The position numbers were made by a program, and so were the translations under genes. 64,000 bases of DNA from Rotaria macrura (taxonomy: Eukaryota; Rotifera; Eurotatoria; Philodinida; Philodinidae): positions 62,001 through 126,000 of the forward strand of contig OENT01000054.1 of NCBI GenBank assembly GCA_900239685.1, in the 5' to 3' direction. Below are positions 45,669 through 57,100 of this stretch, piece after piece. How positions within the stretch are numbered: position 1 is the stretch's first letter; every line of letters starts with the position of its first letter. Below the pieces are notes generated by a model. The model saw only the letters and a list, made by a program, of their open reading frames with translations, did no database searches and had not been told where the DNA came from.

Positions 45669-46334
45669 TTAATTGTTTTTAGTATTCGATGGTGTATGAT
45701 TGTATAAGCCTTGTGCCATTAATTGTAATGCTAACGTATTTCGTACACCAGATGTTTTCTTTATCTTTGCTCGTTTATTCTGATACCAAATTTTAATTTG
45801 TGATTCATTTAAGCCTAATTCATTAGCTAGAATTTGTCGACGTTCACCAGTGAGATATTTACTTCGATCGAATTCATTTTTTAAACGTGCTAATTGATTA
45901 TTAGTAAAGGCAGTTCGTGGACGTTTGGAATCAATTGTATCGCATGACTTTGGTTTTCTTGCACGAGGACCTGAAATGTGCGTGGGATTTTTTTCTTTGA
46001 TGAACATATTCGTTTTTATATTTTGAATACCTGCAGATGGTCGATCAGAATATCGAGTACAAAATATCCATGCTGGTAATGTGCCCGGCTTAAAATTAGT
46101 ATTTGATGATGACATTGAATCGTTAGTCGTCGGTGGCGATAGTGGAATGTTACACTTCTCATTTTGATTGCCGAAATTCGGTTTTAATATATCGGATATA
46201 AGAAACGATTTGATTGTTGTTGATTGTTTTTTATTTAACAATATTGATGATGATGACGATGACGATGATGTTGATGATCTTGAACATGTTGAATCAGGTG
46301 ACGAGAGATATAATTGATGATCATTGGTATTCAT
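45669..46334 (-). CDS. en: engrailed-class homeobox transcription factor
   Basis: 221 residues from the ATG at 46334-46332. The open frame extends 12 codons further, to a TTG and a possible acceptor (TGTCAACAG), so an upstream exon is not excluded. All engrailed homology blocks are present in order: EH1 ([13 protein letters not shown], the Groucho-binding repressor motif), EH2 ([16 protein letters not shown], Pbx/Exd contact), EH3 remnants, the EH4 homeodomain ([19 protein letters not shown] ... [19 protein letters not shown]) and EH5 ([15 protein letters not shown]). The block around EH1 is preceded by a Ser run. Two features differ from textbook members. Homeodomain position 49 is Tyr in WYQNKRAK instead of Phe. 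The whole conserved region is uninterrupted by introns. The protein is shorter than most engrailed proteins. Confidence 0.95.
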   Translation of the reverse strand: MNTNDHQLYLSSPDSTCSRSSTSSSSSSSSILLNKKQSTTIKSFLISDILKPNFGNQNEKCNIPLSPPTTNDSMSSSNTNFKPGTLPAWIFCTRYSDRPSAGIQNIKTNMFIKEKNPTHISGPRARKPKSCDTIDSKRPRTAFTNNQLARLKNEFDRSKYLTGERRQILANELGLNESQIKIWYQNKRAKIKKTSGVRNTLALQLMAQGLYNHTPSNTKNN

Positions 46335-46592
46335 GACCAAGACTTCTTCTGTATCTTGTTCTGTTGACAATTATCGAGTTAGAATAGTTACAGTCAAATA
46401 ACTAAGTGAATATGAAAATCGTTTCCTTTCCTTTTTCTTTTCCTTCTCATCGACTTCTTTTTCTTGTGAATGCGATTGGTCAATTACAATAACATTTTTT
46501 TTTCTCTCCTATTTTTCTTCATGTAATGAGAGACGCATATCTCGTTTTGTCGAACCAATCATGTAAAAAGATACTTGCGATAGCAAATATAA

Positions 46593-46633
<41 letters not shown>

Positions 46634-49211
46634 GACGACGACGACGAGTTAAACTCCTTCGTTTATGTATTTATGAACTAGTAGTACATCAAAGAAACAA
46701 GAAAGTTCTCGTTCTGGAAAACCAATTATGAAAGCAAATGAGGCAAAAGAATCGTTTAGAAATTAAGCAAGTCAAAGAGAAAAGGTTAGCTGTTGATTAT
46801 CACATATGCTAAAAGAAGAAAAAATAGATCATAAAAAGATGTTATTATTGACAAAATAATCGAAACTAATTTGATATTTGCTATTGATCTATTTTATTAC
46901 TTATCATGAAGTATCATTTCGGGATCCTTTCTTTTCTTCTTAGTTATCGTGCCGACTAAAATGACAGGGCGCACAACGTTTTTTTTGCATTCATGCAAAC
47001 ATATAGTATCGATGACAAGCAAAACCACGCCTTCATGAACACGCACATTCAAAGAGAGTATGATAAGCGACTAACTCGATTAAAATAATATCTATTCGTC
47101 GTGTAAACATGATGGAGATCGCTAGATCATCAATCAATACGAAAAAAAATACGACAGAATCAAATACGTATCTGATCATTATAATGACGAACATCAACGT
47201 TCATAGCAAAGGAAATAAATGAAAGATTTTTAAACAGCTTACTAACTACCGTAACATCACAAGGTATAACATTTTTGAACCTATGAAAATATGCTGATTG
47301 CATAGAGATTTATATGGTATTAATATGTGTAAAGATAGCTGCTTTATTTAAAGAATATGAATTGTAGTTTCAATCTAAATTGAATAGAAACAAACAAGAA
47401 ACAGTGTTGATTGTTTATAATTCATTGATATGAAGTTTGTGTCGATTGAATCATCTTTTGAGAACAATATTTTGACCATAGAAGAAAATCCAACAATCAA
47501 AACAAGACATGCATTTTCATTGTAACTTTTTTTACTATTGGCCATTTTCTTATTGAAATCTTTTGCAGCTGATCAACTAAGAAAAACAGATCGATCATCG
47601 ATCTAGATTGAAATCTATGTGTATGTGTATTTATTTCAATCACTCATCATGGTTTGTACGTGACTTCTTCGTTTTTTCCTTTTCTCTCTCAATCATTATA
47701 TATATATATATATACATGAGTGTTGGAATGTTTTGAGCAATTAGCGATCATGAAGCGTGATCGATATATATATATATATATATATACGACGTTAGAAAAG
47801 TGAGAAACAAAAAGAATTGATTTACTAGACTAAAATACTATAATTTGTTTTTGATACACTTATAACACGCACAAACTCACATGCACATCATCATATCAAA
47901 TATAGAAATACATTCGGGATTTGAATCTCTATTGTCGATTGAGAAATAGTTGAATATGGATACACAAGAAAAAAAAAAGATTTCCTTATCGATATTGAAT
48001 ATTAATAATAGTAATCATAAGATTCGTTTTTGAAGAAGACAAAGATTGGGGAAAAACAGCAATAACATTCACATGAATTTCATACGCTGTATAATCATAC
48101 ATAATAATGATTAAAACCTAAGCTAAGATTTATTTTATAATCAATTAACAATAACCAAGTAAGTCAAGAGAGAATTGAAGTAAATCGATTGAACTTTAAA
48201 GCGAAAGAAGATCGGCATTCTGTGACTCATCTAGTAATATAGTTATACATGACTAGTATCGTTTATTGTTTTCTTATGTGGTTAATGTTCCAGTATATTA
48301 CCGTCGCTGACATATTGTCTTAGTAATGATAATCTTCAAGCCCAATATCATCCATACTGCTCGTTGGATTCATATGGAGCCAAACTGTAGCATGAGTCAA
48401 GAAATCTATATGACAGAAATTCTTACACTCGAATAAACTTTGATTGTTAATCATATTGCCAATAAGCTGTTGAATGACTGATATCAAACATTACTAGGAA
48501 ACCATACGCGTTAAATTTATCCATCATTCACTAGAATCCAAATTTCGATATTATAAAATGGGAAAGACGAAGATGTGTTCGACTATTGAATATGCATCAG
48601 TATTAAGATTTATTTAGATTTCAAACATCGAAAAACTTCAAAGCTCATATCTAAAGATTGTTTTTCCTAGATTTCAGATGAATTATTTTTAACATTGAAG
48701 AAAGTGATCAGATTAATATCAAACGTTCTACTATGGCAGTTGTATATAGTTTTGTGGTCGATCAAATTTTCATAAGATTTCCTCAATGCGAATGCAAGCA
48801 CTCCAACAATACAAGATCTTGAGAACGTATTACTGTTCATGATGATCGACATATGGGATATTTCTTTTTTCACACATTGAACACGACTCTATTAGTACGT
48901 CAACTCGCGCATCAGCGATAATATGTGCCCTTAAGACTAACTAAAACAATAGCATGAACATCTTCTTTGAACAGAAAGAGAAAGAGACGACATTTGACCT
49001 AATCTTTTGATGAACACTATATGATAACGATGATGAGAAACTAATAAGTATGTCAAATGAGTTTTGTTAACTTCAACAAGGAAAGGTGTTGATGATGAGA
49101 AAATATGTGAGAAGGAGTCAACAATAAAAATATTTAATCAAAACATAAGATCTTATTGAATTGATTAGATATTAATACATCGAAGGTTAATCGAATTTAT
49201 ATCATAGTGTG
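46335..49211. other. upstream flank of engrailed, gene-free
   Basis: Contains an ATG/GAT trinucleotide run (46593-46632) continuing into GAC repeats (to about 46648), and two (TA)n tracts (about 47697-47714 and 47765-47786). No ORF is supported. A long gene-free 5' flank is usual for a patterning gene and may hold enhancers, but none can be pointed out. Confidence 0.5.
46593..46648. repeat. ATG/GAC trinucleotide microsatellite
   Basis: About 13 ATG units followed by GACGACGAC, upstream of engrailed. Not in a supported reading frame. Confidence 0.8.
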
Positions 49212-49219
49212 ACAGTTTC
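49212..49219. repeat. 8-bp target-site duplication, left copy
   Basis: ACAGTTTC, identical to 50582-50589, directly abutting the transposon end CAGGGGTATAC. Confidence 0.85.
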
Positions 49220-50581
49220 CAGGGGTATACGAAACGGAAGGAGGGGGAGATATGAGTGGGGCGTAACGCCCTCCCCTGCTTTTGGAATTTTCCTCCAAAG
49301 ATAGAAAAATGTTACTTGCATCTATATTGCAACCTCCACACTTTGAGAGCCCAATGATGCCTGTGATGGTGTGAATATATAAAACGTATCCATCAGTTTT
49401 GTTAATATCGAATTAAAAGAGTTCAAATTTAAGACGTATTTCCCTCAAAAACAATGGTGAGATTTTTGAAATCTGTAGTTTTTTCTTTTCTCGTCATTTT
49501 TATCAGTTATTAATCCGCTTGTTCAAACGTAACAGCAATACGTTTTTGAAACAGGTTTTTTCAATTATCTCAGAAACTCTGTTAGATAGAAAGCTCTTTC
49601 AAACTCCATTTAACAAATGATGTAAAAATTAATCTTTCTAGTTGAATCTTCGAACTTCCTGATGGCTTGTTCAGTACTGTAGCGCTCTTACATAAAAAGA
49701 CCTTTTCTCTTTAGGCCCGTCTATAAACCTCTTATTTTTTGAGTAAGTAGTTCTTGGAATCAAACGCTTATAGGGTCGGTTTATAGAACATTGAATGGGC
49801 TTTCAAGTAGTAAAGTAAAGTTTTTTTTAAAACACTTGTTCCGATAGAAAATGCAAAAACAAACGAAACGCTATCACACTATTTCTGTGGATCTAATTTT
49901 AGGCCCTTAACGTGCTCAGGAACATGTAAAATTTATATATATATATATATTGGTCATTGACATATTTATATCATTTTATGCAAGGATCAACTTGCTACAT
50001 CGAAACTGGAGTTCATTAATTGTACAGTAAGTTGAAAATTGTGCAAGAACTTAGAAATTGCCCTTAGCTATGAAAGCAAAAGCTAAATAAGTCGTTTTGT
50101 TGAGAATCAAGTTCTGGATAGAATCAAACGGCACTCAACATTTTTTTGAAAATTTTCTGGTTAGGAAATTCAAATTAATATTTTTGAAAATTTTACAGGT
50201 GGGTTTCAAAGTAAAAACCTAATATTTTTCAAGGAACATGCAAAATTCGAATTCGTAATCAACACGAAATACTAAATCTAGAAATGCATTTATATCTGTC
50301 CATCTCAAAAAACAATTTTTGAAAATGTTTAAAATAATATTTTTGTTTCTGTGTTCGTTAGCACAGTCTATGATTTGAAGAAACAGAGTGAGGAAAAAAA
50401 TTCGCATCGAATTAATAGAAAAATTTTATACTATAAAAGATTTTTTGCTTACTTTTTTTGGTGGGGGGGGGGGGGGGGGGGGGGGGGGGNGGGGGCAATC
50501 CTCCCTATTTAAGAATCCGTGCTCCGTTACCGCTTAAAAAATTTACGCGCCCCCTGTTACCACTTGCTCGGTATACCTCTG
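49220..50581. mobile_element. non-autonomous hAT-superfamily DNA transposon, 1.36 kb
   Basis: Bounded by short terminal inverted repeats, CAGGGGTATACGA on the left and, reversed, CAGAGGTATACCGA on the right. A perfect 8-bp target duplication (ACAGTTTC) flanks it. The CAGRG...TA(T)AC termini and 8-bp duplication are the hallmarks of hAT elements. Subterminal regions are GC-rich (GGGGCGTAACGCCCTCCCC on the left; TACGCGCCCCCTG on the right) around an AT-rich interior. No transposase ORF is present; the longest frame is 62 codons. The interior has a (TA)n at 49933-49950 and a poly-G run at 50463-50495 with an N at 50490, which may hide an assembly problem. It lies about 2.9 kb upstream of engrailed. 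Confidence 0.85.
50463..50495. repeat. poly-G homopolymer with one unresolved base
   Basis: About 32 G residues around an N at 50490, inside the hAT element. The true length is uncertain. On either strand it could form quadruplex structure. Confidence 0.85.
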
Positions 50582-50589
50582 ACAGTTTC
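50582..50589. repeat. 8-bp target-site duplication, right copy
   Basis: ACAGTTTC, identical to 49212-49219. Confidence 0.85.
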
Positions 50590-53500
50590 TCACAGAATTG
50601 TTTTTACATAAGTTGAGCATAATTGAAGTTTTACTAATATCGAAACTAAATGATGGATTAAATTGTTACATCCAATTAATATAAATATATAGAAAGATAA
50701 TACTAACAGCGATCATAATCGAAAAATTAGTAGTACCAAACTCAGCAACTCCCTAACGAATTCATCTGAATGAACATCTTCACATAACGTTCAAAGTTTT
50801 AATATACACGTATGAACCTTTTTCTTTTTAGATTCTACGAACCTTGGTCATATAAACATTCGAAATTAGACCTTTGAGATTGTTTATGATACGTTTCATC
50901 ATCTTTTAAAAAGAACACCTGAAAATATTTGCCAGAATGACTATCGTTTGTCATCACAAATTCTCTACTGGTTCAACGAGAAGTTTCTTACAGTTGTAGC
51001 ATGTCGTCCTTCTGAGTTTTAGTTTGAAATTTTCGCTTTAGAATATGATTTCTTTCTGGTTTTGAATTTTTTTTCTTACTGATTATATGTCCATATGTTC
51101 GACTTTTCTTTGTTAATAAATGAATTTTATCAATCAGGAAAATACACTGGGATAAGATGTCCACGGTCAGAAAATCAAATCAATAACATTATTTGATTTA
51201 AAAGACTCGTCAGTATGAACTTACTATATAGGTAAGTGTGAATTATCATGTGTAAAATATTTTCAATCGAATTTTCCTAGCCTTCATTGGAACTATGTAT
51301 ATGAAAACATTCATTGTTAGAGCGAACGAAAGTAACTTATTTATCTATTTTAAAGTAGTATTTATGTCTTTCTTTAAAGTGCTAAGTAATTCTGATACTA
51401 GTTTTTGTCTTCTATTGAAAATAATGAAAAGTATCATAAGAGCATTGATTTAAATTCTATATTGTTTATGTTTGAGAATAGTAAAATTGTAGATGCATGC
51501 ATTTGTTCATGAAAAACAAAAGACTTTTACAAATATCCATTCATAAAAACATCATTTTCAAATAATCATGTGCATTTCGGATCAGTTGAATTTCTATAAG
51601 TAATTTCAGATATTACAAATAATGTAATGTCTATTACCACTTAAGATCACTTGTGAATGAATAAAATTATTTATTTCGATGAAAGATATTCCTAGACGAC
51701 GAGTACCTTCAATTATTTCGAACAAATTACTTCGTAGAATTCCTTTCTGAACATTGTTTTCTCTTTTCAGCATTGTTATGCTTTTCTGTAAACTCTAATC
51801 ATGCTTCAAAATAATCCTTTACAGTGTGAGTAGTTAGAGAATACGAATCAACTATGATTTTTAGTGATCTAAGCAGTAAAGAAAAATCTTTATACTCAAA
51901 TGTACTCTTATTCTCTGCAGACATTCGATAGAAAGCAAAACACGCAATATCATTAATGATAATATAATACCTATTTTCATTTGAAACAAAAAAACAGATT
52001 TACCAGAAAATAATTTTAAAATAATGATGACGAATGTGGTGTACGCACATTGAGTATATTCTATACAAACGAGATACTAAGAAGAATAGATCGGATAGAA
52101 ATCTTTTTCATGGCCACTTGAGAGATTATTGACATATGCGTTTGTCATAGAACGAACGGTATCTGAATGCTGGAGTTGTTAAAGAACACAAGTATGAAGT
52201 GTGTTTGTTAATCTACGAGCTCACCCTTTTAATTTGTAGTAGAGTGATATCTAAAAAGAAAATGAATTGTTCTCTTGCAGCTCCTCTTATGTTGAGCAAA
52301 AGACTATCAAGATACTGATTCAACATACTGAACAATATCATCATTTAGAGGAAATCCTTGATTTCGATTTTTTAAAGCTCGTCATGTCTAATAAGAACTA
52401 TTTCAAAACAAGAGTAAGCAATCAACAATGTTGAAACCAAGAATAAATATAAGCAGTGGTATAATTTTAAACTAATAAATGTGTTGGATAATGAGCCTAG
52501 GTGAATAGACAATTTTCTTTGATTTGAAACATAATCTCATTTATGGAATGTAAATATTAATGCTACTTCTCATATTCTAACAAATAACTTACAACTTGTA
52601 GATAAATATCTGTTCTTTTCTATAAAATCTCCGATGGTTGTTCTTCAAAATGATCTTTGATTTATTCATATCATTTTCTTCGTTCATCATAATACGTACG
52701 AGTATTACATTCACTGAAATACTCTCGTTCGTGAATTATCTATGCATATCATATCTTTTTCTTAATTCACATTATTATGTTGTACTATTCCTTATACAGT
52801 CTAAGATAGCATTTGTTTCAGAGTTTTAAGTCATAAATTCAAGAAGACATTCAGATTATTTATCGAGAATAGTAAACACGATATACACATTTTAGTTATA
52901 ACTAATACTGTGTTGGTAAGGGTTGATTAGATATACTGGATTTTTGTTTTTTTTGTTCAAGAATAAAAATATAAGAATACGGATCCTGCATGATTTTCGG
53001 TGCCGATAAAAACACTCAGCAATACGATCGAACACAGAAAATTGATAAAAGAGAAAATGACTACACTATTTCGATTTCAATATCTCGTAGAAAAAGCATT
53101 CAGTATAGTTAATTCTATTTTCAATTGGAAAGATCTACGTGCTTGCAAAACTTAGGACTTTTCCTAATCAATACCTTTCCTGGAATAAAGAGAAAACATA
53201 GAGCTTTAACTAGACATTTTACTTTCATATGTATCGAGAAATATATAGTCCAATCGCGAACAATTTTTATCATTCTTCTATGAATCTATAGTAACGGGGT
53301 GTTTTATTCTTACGTGCAACGAACTTGAGAAATAACTGCAAGCAGGATTGATCGATAATTAGAGCAAAATTCAACCCCAACGACTATCTATTACTAACTG
53401 AAATATTCAGTCAGCTGTAGTAGAATGTTTTGAAGTCATGCTCTAATTCTAATGATTTTGAATTTATCTATGTTTTCTTGTCAGTAGCCGCGTTTAGCAT

Positions 53501-54122
53501 CTTTGGTACTATATGTTTATTTCGAGTCGGGATGAACAACTTTAAATAATTTATTGAATGGAATTTAAACGTAATATTAGTGTGATCATTTTTTTTTCTG
53601 TGTCTATTGTTGTTCTAAACGTAAATCTATTGAAATGCAAAGGTACTTATAGTTCAATAAAAATAACGTTCGACAAAAAAAAACGAGCTAACATATTTGA
53701 AGCATAATGAACCGAACAAATAATTCAAGCAAAAGTAGATCTATACACACCAATATCAGATAATTGTCTTCGAAATAAAACGAGAAGAATATAATCAAAT
53801 GCAATCATATAAACATATTTCATTTTTTATAATCCGCTGCTTTCCTCTGGTATCTTTTAACGACACAGAGAAAACGCAAAGGAAATGCATCTGCAATTGG
53901 ATAGAGAAACAAAGAAAAAACAAGACGAATGGTAAAGAATAATAGAAATAATAACGAAAATGAGAGCACAACATGCACACACAATATAAATGCTAGAGAG
54001 TATGTTAGTGTACACGAATCGAACAAAAAGAAAAGAAGAGAGAAAAGCGAGTTATTTCAGTTTAGCACTGTTTATTTATCAAGCAAATGGGTCATAGGGA
54101 CTACGACTAGATTATGAAGATT
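50590..54122. other. intergenic, no gene seen
   Basis: 3.5 kb of AT-rich sequence up to the 3' end of the LEA-like gene. ORFs are short and low-complexity. No supported feature. Confidence 0.55.
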
Positions 54123-57100
54123 TCATGATAATATTGGCGGATTGCTAGTTGCAACTGTTGTTCCTGTTGCTATTACTGTTGTTGTACTTTCAGTTGTGTG
54201 ACCCGTAGCATTTGCCGAAGCATCTTCGTGGGATTTTCGTTGGTCTTCATGTCGGTGCGATAGTGGACTGAATAATCGACTGAAAAAGTTACGTATGGCA
54301 TTGATTGGACCACCTTTACTGCTTTTGGTTGTAGTCGGAGTGGTAACTTGCTCGGCATTATGTGGTTCTGAACTGAGAGTAACTTGTGCAGATGTTTCAG
54401 TTGCAGATGCTTCTTGAGAAACATGATCATTACTAGCATTTATCGTTGGTGTAGATTGAGGTGAAGTCGAAGATGTTAATACATTTTTGCCACTGTCTAG
54501 AAGTGAACTTGTCTTGTCTATGAAATAGAAAATCCATGAATTTATGTTTCTGACATTCACAAAAAATATTTTGTTTGCAATATATTACCCTGAATTGTCG
54601 ATGCTGTTGTTTGTGCGGTCGCAACAGTTGTATTTTTCGCTTCGACAGTTTTCGTGGCAATAACATTAGCAGCAACGGCAGCTTTTTTTTCGACGCTTGT
54701 TAATAATTCGCTTGCTTTTGCTGTAGAAAAATGAGAACAATTCGTAATAGTCCGCTAGTGTAATTCCTGTGAGGCTGAAACTGTAGTTACAAGTGGAACT
54801 CACATATATTGTACATGAACTACTTAGAATTCTCTCAACGAAAAGGAAACAAGTTACTATGGTCTGTGATAAAGTGTACGATGGCAGTTGAATAGTTTCG
54901 ACTTGAAACTTTATATTCACTCGTTTTCTTTGAATACATATGTGACTTCCACAAAAATACTCGTCAATAATACAAACCCTGAGCACTGTGAGCTGTTTCA
55001 ACAACTTTTGCTTGTGCATCGACTGCTAATTGTCCAGTAGCTGTTTTGATATTAGAAGTAGCTTCTGATGCCATTTCTATTCCTTGTTTCGCCTTTTCAG
55101 TAACAACTGCAGCACCCGTTGTTAACGCTTGTTGTGTTGCACCAAGTATTTCAGTACCTTTCGCTTTCGCTTTAGTTTCAGTTTCAGTTCCTTTTTCAGT
55201 GGCTACTACTTTACTTTCTTCGACAAGTTCTATTAAAAGAGAGTATGTAGTACAAAATAAAAAACTTCATCGAACAATTTTTACCAGTTTTCTCTATTGA
55301 TTCTAATTTTTCTTCGGTTGTTTTTTCTGCTTCATGCACTTTATGGTGAGATGCCGCTGCTGACGCTAATTCTATTCCATGTTTAACTTTTCCACTAACA
55401 AGTGCAGCTCCACTTGCGAATGCATGTTGTGTTGCATGAAAAATTCCTGTACTTTTCTCTTTAACTTCAGATCCCTTTTCAGCCGTTGTTTGCTTGTTTT
55501 CTTCTGCATTGTTTTCGTCTAATTTAATGAAAGAACATTTTATAGCTCGGATGACAAGTTTCAAAATAGTTACATTTCTCTTGCCAATATTTCTTGATAT
55601 TAATACTTAACAGAGTTCTCAACGAGATCTCTACTTCTTTCCGAGTCCTCTATAATATTTTAGCACGTGATGACTTCAACCAAATTCCCATCTTCAAAAT
55701 GTGTTAGACATGAAGATCTGCAAAGGTTAGCTTCCTTAGTATCCGTGTAGGCAAATATTTTGAATCAAGACCCAATGCTTGTTTTTCGGTGTGATGTGAA
55801 TTTTTTCCACGAATTCCATTCCATTGAATAACTCAACAAACAGTCTTCACTTGATGTTATTAAAGAACTATCATAGTTTTATCGTACTTAATGTTATGGC
55901 ATGTTGTTTCTATTGAAAATAGTTGAAAACCGGATAGTAATGGATAGGTCAGTCGTGTATTCTTGAACTCAGAGAAACGTGCAAAGTGAAATAAAATATT
56001 ATTTCGGAAACTTGAAGTCATTCCTGAGATGTAGAAATTTTAAGCAATATCTTTCCAGAAAGATCTTTTTCAAAAAAGTACTATCCCTGAAGCTATCGAA
56101 CTAAGGACTGTTCATAGTAGACAGTTTCATTGGCATTAGGGATTTCTCAAAATTTGACTTGTTATTCATATTGACAAAGTATTAATTGCATATATGTGTG
56201 CATATTTATATATATATACTTGTCTTCAGTTTCGGTTGACAATGTCGTTCTGTAGAAAAACAAGGAAAAACGCTGTTTACCTGTTACCACTACTGCTTCC
56301 AATTTTTCTTCGACTGGTTTTTCTGCTTCATGAGCTTTATGATGAGAAGCCGCTGTTGATGCTAATTCAATTCCATGTTTTACTTTTTCACTAACAAGTG
56401 CAGCTCCACTTGCGAATGCATGTTGTGTTGCATGAAAGATTCCTGTACTTTTCTCTTTAACTTCAGATCCCTTCTCATGGACCGCTTGCTTCACATCTTC
56501 ACCTAGTTATGATTTAAATACGTAGATCGATTGTGAAGAAAACTTAAGAAATGCTATACCCGCTTTTTCAGTTGACTCTATGCTTTCTTCAACTGTTTTT
56601 TCTGGTCCATGTGATTTATGGTGAGAAGCAGCTTCCGACGCCACTTCTACTCCGTGTTTAACTTTGTCCGTAATAAATGCAGCACCAGCAGATAATGCAT
56701 GCTGTGTTGTACCTAGGATGCCTGTAGTTTTCTCTTTACCATCAGACACTTTTTCAGCAGCAGCTTTCTGAACATCCGCAACTAATTCCAAATTATGAAG
56801 ACTATTATGTGTCAAGAAACGGTAAAACTTCCTACCTGCTTGTTCTGTTGATTCCAATTTCGGTTCAACAGTCTTTTCTGGTTCGTGGGATTTTAGATTC
56901 GAAGCAGCTTCCGACGCCACTTCTACTCCGTGTTTAACTTTGTCAGTAATAAATGCAGCACCAGCAGATAATGCATGCTGTGTTGCACCAAGGATTTCAG
57001 CTCCTTTCTCTTTAACTAGAGATGTTTTATCACCATGTACTTCTTTACCTTCTTCCAATTTTTCCGTGGCTAAAGTAAATCCACCAAAAACGTGTGTAAG

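Noticed and set aside
55046..55300. plus-strand ORF rich in Val/Ala/Ser
   Set aside because: It is the antisense shadow of LEA-like exon 15, whose Ala/Lys/Glu codons give such a frame.
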